Of a stretch of DNA of 12,472 bases, positions 6,936 to 12,472 are shown piece by piece. Made by a program: the position numbers and the translations under genes. Position 1 is the first letter of the stretch; every line of letters begins with the position of its first letter. Below the pieces are notes generated by a model, which was given only the letters and a program-made list of their open reading frames with translations, was not told the origin of the DNA and searched no databases. Location of the stretch: assembly GCA_002400415.1 (NCBI GenBank), contig DGQP01000011.1, positions 1 through 12,472 on the forward strand, given 5' to 3'. This DNA comes from Chitinophagaceae bacterium UBA4411. GTDB taxonomy: Bacteria; Bacteroidota; Bacteroidia; Chitinophagales; Chitinophagaceae.

Positions 6936-8396
6936 TCAGCGAACGACAGAAAATTTAGCGGCTGTCAGTTCTTCTCCATTTGAAAGCTGAATAATATAAC
7001 TGCCTGTTTGCAAACGCTCCAGGTTATTGATAGCTACAGTATTAGTTCCTTCTGTAGCCTTGCTTTGTTGTTGTAATACCGTTCTGCCTGCAAGATCCAC
7101 CACACGAATAGTTACTATTGCAGGGCGGGCTGCTTCAAAACGTACATTCGCCACACCACCAACTACGATCGGGTTAGGATTCATAGAAATGCCCGCCAGT
7201 GATTTTACACCTTTACGGATCAGCACTTCATTGCTGTATTTGAACCTGCCATTCAGGTCTACCATTTTCAGGCGATAGAAGAAAACATCACCGCTTGCAG
7301 CTGCAATGTTATCGCTGTACTGGTAGTTAGAACGGGCGGCTGTGTTATTGGCATTTTTGCTGCCGATTGCAACAAAACTTCCGCTTCCGTCTTTTCTTTC
7401 CACTTCAAAATGGCTGAATTCAGATTCGTTTTCAGTTTCCCAGTTGATCAGCGTGGTATTGTTTTTCAGGGAAGCAGAAAAACTAAGCAGGCTTACCGGT
7501 AAGGTTGACTGGCTTGGGAATGCATAGCAGCCAAATTTGATACCGTATTCACGGCCGGGCCTGCCCACATTATAACCGTTGGTGCCGGCTTTAAAATCAT
7601 AACCGAGACGGAAAGTAACGGAACTTACACCTACAGAATTATAGCGGAAGGAAGAAGCCACCTGTGAACAGCGGGAGATACCTGTTCTTTCATATACACC
7701 ACCTGCAAAACCTGTCCAGGTGTTGCCACCATCCGCATAGTTGTAAGCTACAAGTTCAGTAGTCCCTGCAGCTAATACAATAGGATTACCGCCGCCGAAA
7801 ACCTGCGCTACACGGGTTTCACGGAGCCATGCTTGTGATATGGCGCCTCCGCTTTCGAAAGAACCGTCTGCATCATAGCTGATCATGTTGAGGCTGCTGA
7901 TGCTGATAGGTGTGGTATAGTTGTTTACTCCCTGGAAGAAGTTGATGGTCATTTGAACATATCCTCTCCTGTCTGTATTATTCAGGTTTACATCCGGCCT
8001 GATCGTTGGCGCAAAGAAATCAGCTACTGAGTTACCAGCCTGATCGAGGGCACTATTATTATCCATACTGGTCACATCGGCCTGGAACTGGCTGTTAATA
8101 GTTACTTCTGCGTTAACAGTTACGCCGGCGGAAGTACCGATATTGGCAAAACGCCAGATGGCACCAACGCCGAGATGGTTGCCATTGTTTCCCCTGTTAT
8201 AAGTTCCACCAGTGAAGTTTGTTACAAAAACAGTACTGCCCGCCACACACTGATCTATAGGTGTGTTGCCGGGACCTGTAACTGTACAGTTGGCTGCATT
8301 ACCTGTAGCCGGGTTAGCCGGTACGGTAGGCTGCGCATTTAATGCATAACCAGAGAATAATAATGCCCCGGTTAAAATGTAGTAAATCTTTTTCAT
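6936..8396 (-). CDS. T9SS-secreted surface protein with type A sorting domain
   Basis: A 486-residue exported protein, counted from ATG 8396-8394. A frame extension to TTG at 8402 adds only two residues (MS) before the natural MKKIYYIL signal peptide, so ATG is preferred. The signal peptide ends at ALNA before QPT. The N-terminal 290 or so residues are Asn/Gly/Thr-rich, probably beta-sheet, with few cysteines, and I recognise no family. From LPVSLLSFSA (about 300) comes a fibronectin type III-like module of the kind common just before T9SS domains (LINWETENESEFSHFEVERK, FFYRLKMVDLNGRFKYSNEV). The last 85 residues are a type A sorting domain: MNPNP, IRVVDLAGRTV, GSYIIQL and terminal KFSVVR. 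It is likely a surface or released structural or adhesive protein. A good terminator follows. The preceding 377 bases are non-coding and contain an inverted repeat close to the start. Confidence 0.85.
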   Translation of the reverse strand: MKKIYYILTGALLFSGYALNAQPTVPANPATGNAANCTVTGPGNTPIDQCVAGSTVFVTNFTGGTYNRGNNGNHLGVGAIWRFANIGTSAGVTVNAEVTINSQFQADVTSMDNNSALDQAGNSVADFFAPTIRPDVNLNNTDRRGYVQMTINFFQGVNNYTTPISISSLNMISYDADGSFESGGAISQAWLRETRVAQVFGGGNPIVLAAGTTELVAYNYADGGNTWTGFAGGVYERTGISRCSQVASSFRYNSVGVSSVTFRLGYDFKAGTNGYNVGRPGREYGIKFGCYAFPSQSTLPVSLLSFSASLKNNTTLINWETENESEFSHFEVERKDGSGSFVAIGSKNANNTAARSNYQYSDNIAAASGDVFFYRLKMVDLNGRFKYSNEVLIRKGVKSLAGISMNPNPIVVGGVANVRFEAARPAIVTIRVVDLAGRTVLQQQSKATEGTNTVAINNLERLQTGSYIIQLSNGEELTAAKFSVVR

Positions 8397-8773
8397 GCTC
8401 AAAGTTTTATGTTAGAAATGATAATCCTGATTCAAGCTGGTCTTGAACGGAACTGGACTCTGACGGTCATTTAAAGGATTTGAAACTTTGAGGTTTCTTC
8501 AGAAAGGAATAATGAATGGCGCTATCTGGTAGCCGGCCTTTGGAAGGATGGGATTTTGGGGCTGCGAACTTAAGTTAACAGCCGGATTCAGGCAACAGTA
8601 TTAAAAAACAACTAAAATGAATTTTTGGCCCTGGGGTTTCTAAAGAAAGATTGGAGTACGATAGTATACAGGCCTTTGAGAGGGTATTGGGTACAGATTA
8701 CGATGTAAAAGTATATTGAGGAATGCGGTTTCGCAAGTTTTTTCGAGTATTTTTTTTATTAAAAACCGTAATT
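8397..8773. other. Non-coding stretch between paaY and the T9SS gene
   Basis: About 377 bases with no ORF of coding character on either strand. It should hold the promoter of the T9SS gene and the end of the paa transcript. I found neither a convincing TAnnTTTG box nor a clear terminator after paaY, although the paaY end is A/T-rich with long A and T runs (8732-8765). Visible symmetric sequences are the inverted repeat at 8431-8447 and a 10-base palindrome AACTTAAGTT at 8567-8576 that overlaps GTTAAC (8574-8579). Confidence 0.6.
8431..8447. repeat. Inverted repeat upstream of the T9SS cargo gene
   Basis: TTCAAG (8431-8436) and CTTGAA (8442-8447) are exact reverse complements with a 5-base spacer, 35-51 bases upstream of the ATG at 8396. 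The place and symmetry suit an operator, but arms this short can arise by chance. Confidence 0.35.
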
Positions 8774-9364
8774 CTACGATTTATCTTTCCAGCTTTTATA
8801 GCTGACTGAAGAGTCTTTAATTGGCGTTAGAGGAGTTCTTAAGGGTTCACATTCACTCCATTTCGTGTGCATCAGTACCGGAAGTTGCTGGTATAAACCG
8901 GTTCCTTGTGTTTTCCAGGCTATCATTTCATCGCTGACTTCCCTGATAATCTTTGCCGGGTTACCAACTAATAAACTCCGGGGAGGAATTTTTTCTCCTT
9001 CTTTAATCATGGATAAGGCACCCACTATGCTTTCATCACCGAGTTCAGCATGATCCATAATTACTGCATTCATCCCCACCAGGCAATTTCTCCCAATAAC
9101 AGCCCCATGAATTATTGCGCCATGGCCAATATGCGCTGCTTCTTTTAATAATACTGTCAGGCCCGGGAACATATGAATGGTACAATTCTCCTGTACGTTA
9201 CAACCCTCTTCAAGAATGATCTGTCCCCAGTCTCCTCTTAATGCTGCACCGGGCCCTATATAGCAATTTTTGCCAATGATCACATTGCCCGTTACTGCCG
9301 CAAGAGGATGAACAAAAGAAGATTCGTGGACGACGGGAATATGCCCGTCAAAAGAATAGATCAT
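8774..9364 (-). CDS. paaY: Phenylacetate pathway thioesterase PaaY (gamma-carbonic-anhydrase-like hexapeptide protein)
   Basis: Left-handed beta-helix protein of 196 residues, the same length as E. coli PaaY and alignable to it along its length. In known systems it acts as a cytoplasmic thioesterase that clears the CoA ester of the dead-end seven-membered ring compound formed when the opened oxepin product cyclises. Hexapeptide repeats run from about residue 20 to 135 (VIIGKN, YIGPGA, VIGRNCLVG). Zinc ligands are likely His64, His81 and His86, with the HxxxxH spacing of gamma-carbonic anhydrases. The C-terminal SDEMIAWKTQGTGLYQ segment is characteristic of PaaY rather than of generic carbonic anhydrases. 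Its ATG overlaps the paaI stop by 4 bases (ATGA), so translation is coupled. It is the last gene of the operon. Confidence 0.93.
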   Translation of the reverse strand: MIYSFDGHIPVVHESSFVHPLAAVTGNVIIGKNCYIGPGAALRGDWGQIILEEGCNVQENCTIHMFPGLTVLLKEAAHIGHGAIIHGAVIGRNCLVGMNAVIMDHAELGDESIVGALSMIKEGEKIPPRSLLVGNPAKIIREVSDEMIAWKTQGTGLYQQLPVLMHTKWSECEPLRTPLTPIKDSSVSYKSWKDKS

Positions 9365-9786
9365 AGCAGTGATTTATTGGTTCTGAAGCAGGTGCCTTTG
9401 AATAAGGCCACCGTATGATCTTTCTGGTTGCTGACCGTAATATGATAAAGACCTGTGCTTTTTCCATTGTGCAGTTCCTTTGCTTCAGCAGTTAATATAT
9501 CACCGACATGAACCGGTTTGGTGAAATTGATCGATGTGTCTAATGCTACCGAAAGATTATTCCGGTTGTTGCAGGCAAATGCAAAAGCACTATCTGCCAA
9601 AGAAAACGCAATACCGCCATGTACAATACCAAAACCATTAATCATTTCTTCCCTTACTGTCATCCGGATCTTACTATACCCTTCCGTGATATTCAGTACT
9701 TCAATACCCAGCCACCGGCTGAAGAGATCGTGTTTCATCATATGGTCAACCACAGCAACGGCCAGCGTATCTTTTTCTGCATTCAT
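9361..9786 (-). CDS. paaI: Phenylacetate pathway hotdog thioesterase PaaI
   Basis: Hotdog-fold acyl-CoA thioesterase of 141 residues, acting on hydroxylated or otherwise stalled phenylacetyl-CoA intermediates and freeing CoA. The active-site segment NGFGIVHGGIAFSLAD carries Asn50, His56-Gly-Gly and Asp65, matching Asn46, His52 and Asp61 of E. coli PaaI. The stretch DSAFAFACNNRN after it and the ending TVALFKGTCFRTN also follow the family. The start is ATG 9786-9784, 9 bases after paaG, and the stop overlaps the paaY start, so it sits in the middle of a tight operon. Confidence 0.93.
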   Translation of the reverse strand: MNAEKDTLAVAVVDHMMKHDLFSRWLGIEVLNITEGYSKIRMTVREEMINGFGIVHGGIAFSLADSAFAFACNNRNNLSVALDTSINFTKPVHVGDILTAEAKELHNGKSTGLYHITVSNQKDHTVALFKGTCFRTNKSLL

Positions 9787-9795
9787 AACGTTATT

Positions 9796-10569
9796 CTATT
9801 TTCCTTTAAAAACGGGTTGTCTTTTTTCTAAGAATGCGGCCACTCCTTCTTTGTAATCTTCTGTCTGAGCTGCTCTTTGCTGCAGTTTATCTTCATTCTG
9901 CAATTGTTCGTAAATAGTATGTGTTGATGACCACTGTAATTCCTTTTTTATAAGGGATAATGCTTTTGTTGGCAAAGCTGCCAGTGTATCGGCGATTTTT
10001 TTTGATTCAAAACCGAAAGCATCGTCTTCATAGTATTTATAGATCATTCCAATCCGTTCCGCTTCAACGGCCGGTACTTTATCTCCCAGCATCATTAATG
10101 CAGATGCCTTTTGCCAGCCAACAAGTCTTGGTAAGAAAAAGCTGCCCCCGGTATCCGGTACCAGGCCAATTTTTGAGAAAGCCTGAATAAAAGAAGCGGA
10201 CCTGGCAGCAATAACAATATCACAGCAAATGGCCAGATTAGCACCAGCGCCTGCTGCTACTCCATTTACCGCGGCCAGCACCGGTTTTTCCAGTTCCCGG
10301 ATTCTTGTAACCACCGGATTATAATGTTCGCTTAATATTCTGTTCATACCCGGTCCGGCGGAATCAACAACTTCGGCGAGGTCCTGTCCGGCACAAAATG
10401 CCTTACCCGAACCGGTAATATAAACACACCTTACCTTGTCACTTTTGCATTCATCCAGCGTTTGTTGTAACCGTAATGCCATATCACGGTTAAAGGCGTT
10501 CATTTTTTCCGGGCGGTTAAAGGTGATAAAACCTATCGAATCTTTTATTTCAAAAAGGATAGACGACAT
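9796..10569 (-). CDS. paaG: 1,2-epoxyphenylacetyl-CoA isomerase PaaG (crotonase family)
   Basis: Crotonase-fold isomerase of 257 residues that converts the ring epoxide of phenylacetyl-CoA to the oxepin, and also shifts the double bond in later beta-oxidation steps. Oxyanion-hole elements are FCAGQDL (58-64) and GVAAGAGA (103-110). The likely catalytic acid is Asp139 in GLVPDTGG, matching Asp136 of E. coli PaaG. There is no glutamate pair of the enoyl-CoA hydratase type visible at the usual places, which favours the isomerase. Further matches are YNPVV (83-87), DIVIAARSASF (117-127), DYKEGVAAFLEKR near the end and the final FKGK. It follows paaD by 39 bases and precedes paaI by 9. A separate paaF-like hydratase is not present in the window. 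Confidence 0.9.
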   Translation of the reverse strand: MSSILFEIKDSIGFITFNRPEKMNAFNRDMALRLQQTLDECKSDKVRCVYITGSGKAFCAGQDLAEVVDSAGPGMNRILSEHYNPVVTRIRELEKPVLAAVNGVAAGAGANLAICCDIVIAARSASFIQAFSKIGLVPDTGGSFFLPRLVGWQKASALMMLGDKVPAVEAERIGMIYKYYEDDAFGFESKKIADTLAALPTKALSLIKKELQWSSTHTIYEQLQNEDKLQQRAAQTEDYKEGVAAFLEKRQPVFKGK

Positions 10570-10608
10570 GAATGCTGCATTTGTGAACGAAGATAGATAT
10601 TCCTTTTG

Positions 10609-11112
10609 CTAATGACACTTAAAGTGATCGAAGGGTTCTTTACACGCATCACATTGATAAAGTGCTTTGCAGGCTGTGGATCCAAATTCGCTGATGCGAT
10701 GTGTGTGGTAAGAATTACAATGAGGGCATTGCACCGCTTCATCAGCAATAAACAATTTATCATTACAGACCTGTTGTCCCGGATTCGGCGGGGCGATGCC
10801 GTATTCCTTTAGTTTTCTTTTTCCTTCTTCCGTCATCCAGTCAGTGGTCCAGGCAGGAGAAAGAACTGAAGTGACACGAATATTTTGATAATTATTTTCT
10901 GTCAGTACCAGTTTGATATTCATACTGATCATGTCCATGGCCGGGCAACCTGTGTAGGTAGGGGTGATAATAATCTCCACGGAGTCGTCATTTACTTTCA
11001 CATCCCTGATAATGCCAAGATCAGTAAGGGATAGGACAGGTATCTCCGGGTCAGTTACTGTTTCAAGTAATTGCCATATTTTTTTTGTTTCTCTATCGTT
11101 GGCAATTACCAT
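10609..11112 (-). CDS. paaD: Phenylacetyl-CoA epoxidase maturation protein PaaD
   Basis: A 167-residue protein with an N-terminal MIP18/DUF59 domain and a C-terminal zinc ribbon, the usual PaaD design and length. The MIP18 part shows DPEIP (21-25) and PTYTGCPAMD (51-60), with the conserved Cys56 expected to bind an iron-sulphur cluster or cluster-transfer partner. The ribbon has CPHC (129-132), Cys148 and CDAC (154-157). PaaD is needed for epoxidase activity in known systems and is thought to help load the iron-sulphur cluster of the reductase PaaE, though PaaE itself is not in this window. Its start overlaps the paaC stop by 7 bases, so translation is coupled. Confidence 0.95.
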   Translation of the reverse strand: MVIANDRETKKIWQLLETVTDPEIPVLSLTDLGIIRDVKVNDDSVEIIITPTYTGCPAMDMISMNIKLVLTENNYQNIRVTSVLSPAWTTDWMTEEGKRKLKEYGIAPPNPGQQVCNDKLFIADEAVQCPHCNSYHTHRISEFGSTACKALYQCDACKEPFDHFKCH

Positions 11113-11864
11113 TGTGAATCCGGGTAAGTCCTTTGTACGTATTGCAATTCCGTAAGAATGTAACCAAGATGTTCGGTATGGATGCCTGTTTTACCGCCTG
11201 ATTGCATAAATGTTTGTTCCGGGACCGGCAACGTGGCTTCGTTAAAAACTTCTTTCACTTTGCTTAGCCATTGCGGCTGAAAAAGAGACGGATCAGCACC
11301 GGCTTCTTTTTCATAGTCAGCAGCGTTGAATAATTCACCAGTATATCTCCATAATTCATCAATGGCATTAAGCATTCTTTGATGGCTTTCTGCAGTGCCA
11401 TCTCCCAGCCGGATCACCCATTCACTGCTCCAGCGAAGGTGATAGGTTACTTCTTTTAATGCTTTTTCTGCGATAGCTGCGAGCTGGCTGTCATTGCTTT
11501 TTTGTAGTTCCTGGTATAATAAAAACAGGTAGTTACTAAAAAAGAATTGACGCAATATTGTTTGCGCCCAATCTCCATTGGGTTGTTCCACCAATAAGCA
11601 ATTCTTAAACTCTCTTTCGGTTCTTAAATAAGCAAGACTGTCTTCTGTTGCCGGGTGAACGGGTTGGCCTGCTGATTGGTTAATCCGTTCTGCAGCATAT
11701 TGATAAAAATTTCTGGCCTGCCCCACCAGGTCAAGTGAAATGTTGGTGATGGCAATGTCCTGTTCCAGTACCGGCCCGTGACCACACCATTCAGCATTAC
11801 GCTGGCCGAGTATCAGCGCATTATCTGCAAGATGAAGCGAATAGTCAATTAAATAATCTTTCAT
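11106..11864 (-). CDS. paaC: 1,2-phenylacetyl-CoA epoxidase subunit PaaC
   Basis: Structural ferritin-like subunit of 252 residues that partners with the catalytic PaaA in the phenylacetyl-CoA epoxidase complex. Family signatures are LILGQRNAEWCGHGPVLEQDIAI (begins at residue 17), NISLDLVGQARNFYQYAA (41-58) and the C-terminal GGKTGIHTEHLGYIL. The helical pattern EVTYHLRWSSEWVIRLGDGTAESHQRM is also typical. The length is close to E. coli PaaC (248). It starts at ATG 11864, 17 bases after paaB, and overlaps paaD by 7 bases. Confidence 0.95.
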   Translation of the reverse strand: MKDYLIDYSLHLADNALILGQRNAEWCGHGPVLEQDIAITNISLDLVGQARNFYQYAAERINQSAGQPVHPATEDSLAYLRTEREFKNCLLVEQPNGDWAQTILRQFFFSNYLFLLYQELQKSNDSQLAAIAEKALKEVTYHLRWSSEWVIRLGDGTAESHQRMLNAIDELWRYTGELFNAADYEKEAGADPSLFQPQWLSKVKEVFNEATLPVPEQTFMQSGGKTGIHTEHLGYILTELQYVQRTYPDSQW

Positions 11865-11881
11865 AATAATTCTCCCCGGGT

Positions 11882-12265
11882 TTACATATGATTTACTTCA
11901 TCCGGCAGATCATAAAACGTAGGATGGCGGTACACTTTATCGTTTGCCGGTTCATATAAACTGGCAGCTTCATCCGGGCTTGATGCATGAATATATTTTG
12001 ATTCCACTACCCAGATACTTACGCCCTCCATCCTCCGGGTATACACATCTCTTGCATTCTCAATGGCCATTTGGGCATCAGCTGCGTGTAAACTTCCGGC
12101 ATGCTTATGATCTAGTCCCTGTTTGCTGCGGATAAATACTTCCCATAACGGCCAGTCATGTCCAGCCCCCCTGCCCCCCGAAAGGGGGTTCTTAGCGTCT
12201 TTAATTTCATCGCTTCCTTTCTGGTCTGGGATGTCGCCGTAATAAAATTTCCTGATGAAGTTCAT
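11882..12265 (-). CDS. paaB: 1,2-phenylacetyl-CoA epoxidase subunit PaaB with an unusual N-terminal extension
   Basis: Small subunit of the epoxidase that bridges PaaAC heterodimers. Residues 38-127 match PaaB closely: WPLWEVFIRSKQG, HAGSLHAADAQMAIENARD, YTRR, SIWVVES and KVYRHPTFYDLPDEVNHM. The usual protein is about 95 residues and begins a few residues before WPLxEVF. This one has roughly 33 extra residues, of which 25-34 (KNPLSGGRGA) are encoded by a C/G-rich palindromic repeat. No in-frame ATG, GTG or TTG lies between 12265 and the conserved core, so the extension must be translated unless a rare start is used. The stop is 17 bases before paaC. The 87 bases upstream hold phased repeats. 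The core itself looks intact, so it is probably functional. Confidence 0.92.
   Translation of the reverse strand: MNFIRKFYYGDIPDQKGSDEIKDAKNPLSGGRGAGHDWPLWEVFIRSKQGLDHKHAGSLHAADAQMAIENARDVYTRRMEGVSIWVVESKYIHASSPDEAASLYEPANDKVYRHPTFYDLPDEVNHM
12164..12195. repeat. C/G-rich palindromic repeat element inside paaB
   Basis: AGCCCCCCTGCCCCCCG is followed by AAAGGGGGTTCTTAG. CCCCC (12175-12179) pairs with GGGGG (12184-12188) around a 4-base loop (GAAA), and a second C6 run flanks it. The base composition is sharply different from the surrounding coding sequence. I recall similar C5/G5 repeats scattered through Bacteroidota genomes, but this was not checked. It is translated in frame within the PaaB extension. 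Confidence 0.65.
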
Positions 12266-12273
12266 GTTCTTTA

Positions 12274-12348
12274 GTTGAAATGTTGATATGTTGAGAAGTT
12301 GATAAGGGTTTTAGCACCGGTAACTTGTCAACACCTTAACCTGTTAAC
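12274..12348. repeat. Two facing arrays of 8-base-phased GTTRA cores in the paaA/paaB gap
   Basis: Left arm: GTTGA at 12274, 12282, 12290 and 12298, each followed by a different triplet (AAT, TAT, GAA, TAA). Right arm, in inverse orientation: TTAAC at 12344, TTAAC at 12336, TCAAC at 12328 and GTAAC at 12320. The period is exactly 8 in both arms, and opposing cores pair with each other. The best stretch is 12290-12301 against 12321-12332, with 11 of 12 pairs including one G-T. The result is one interrupted hairpin between two genes of the same operon. I cannot name the element. Confidence 0.75.
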
Positions 12349-12352
12349 TCTA

Positions 12353-12472
12353 TTATGCGGCCTTATTTTTTTGTTTTTCCGCCCTTTTCCTGGCATAGGC
12401 CGCTGCAGCTTCTCTCACCCATTCACCATTCTCCCATGCTTTTGTTCTTGCTTCGAGCCGTTGTTTATTACA
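12353..12472 (-). CDS. paaA: 1,2-phenylacetyl-CoA epoxidase catalytic subunit PaaA, 3' end only
   Basis: The last 39 codons and TAA stop (12355-12353) of a gene entering from the right edge. The translated end includes NKQRLEARTKAWENGEWVRE followed by AAAAYARKRAEK, which fits the C-terminus of PaaA (the GxWVREAA motif and lysine/arginine/alanine-rich tail). The identity is supported by the position directly before paaB. PaaA is the di-iron oxygenase subunit that epoxidises the ring of phenylacetyl-CoA; its metal ligands lie outside this window. The final residues KQKNKAA are low-complexity and probably disordered. Confidence 0.85.
   Translation of the reverse strand, partial: CNKQRLEARTKAWENGEWVREAAAAYARKRAEKQKNKAA

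Noticed and set aside
8400..8402. TTG as the start of the larger T9SS gene.
   Set aside because: It adds only two residues before a normal MKK signal peptide that begins at ATG 8396.
8617..8643. Plus-strand mini-ORF MNFWPWGF, rich in aromatic residues, which could be a leader peptide linked to aromatic metabolism.
   Set aside because: No plus-strand gene lies downstream for it to control; it runs into the antisense of paaY. No attenuator hairpin is visible.
8724..8760. TGCG-GTTT-CGCA followed by T-runs as a plus-strand terminator.
   Set aside because: The stem is only four pairs and no plus-strand gene precedes it.
9518..9856. 112-codon open frame on the plus strand over paaI/paaG.
   Set aside because: Both opposite-strand genes are clearly identified by active-site residues; this frame has no family features.

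Overview
The window looks like the chromosome of a Bacteroidota bacterium, most likely from the Chitinophagaceae or a near relative. Supporting signs are two proteins with C-terminal type IX secretion (T9SS) sorting domains, an S46 dipeptidyl-peptidase, a DUF6970-like small secreted protein, TAnnTTTG-type -7 promoter boxes, little Shine-Dalgarno sequence, and a phenylacetate (paa) cluster in an order typical of the group. Thirteen protein genes are supported. Twelve lie on the minus strand and one on the plus strand. The two end genes are cut by the window edges. I see no tRNA, rRNA, CRISPR array, transposase or phage gene.

Layout from left to right. 1-1346: N-terminal 448 codons of a secreted S46 serine peptidase (minus strand). 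1407-1637: a 76-residue zinc-ribbon-like protein overlapping the end of the next gene. 1625-3973: a large membrane-anchored patatin-like lipase. 4055-5056: the ribosome-associated GTPase ObgE, starting at TTG. A 56-base divergent gap follows, carrying a perfect 9-base inverted repeat made of two facing TATATTTG boxes. 5113-5460: the only plus-strand gene, a small DUF6970-like secreted protein. 5511-6758 and 6936-8396: two T9SS cargo proteins, each followed by a convincing minus-strand intrinsic terminator. 8397-8773: about 377 non-coding bases. 8774-12472: a compact paa operon read leftwards as paaA (3' end only), paaB, paaC, paaD, paaG, paaI, paaY.

The paa genes act together in aerobic phenylacetate breakdown. 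PaaA, PaaB and PaaC are subunits of the ring epoxidase acting on phenylacetyl-CoA. PaaD is an iron-sulphur maturation-type factor. PaaG isomerises the epoxide to the oxepin. PaaI and PaaY are thioesterases that rescue CoA from dead-end intermediates. Gaps are short or negative (7-base overlap paaC/paaD, 4-base overlap paaI/paaY), indicating one transcript. The electron-transfer subunit PaaE is not in the window.

The most unusual sequence is at the paaA/paaB junction. The 87-base gap holds two facing arrays of four 5-base GTTRA-type cores spaced exactly 8 bases apart, able to fold into a long interrupted hairpin. Just inside paaB, a C/G-rich palindromic element is translated in frame as part of a roughly 33-residue N-terminal extension that E. 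coli PaaB lacks. No wholly new multi-gene system is evident; the novelty is in these repeat structures and in the membrane patatin plus zinc-ribbon pair.
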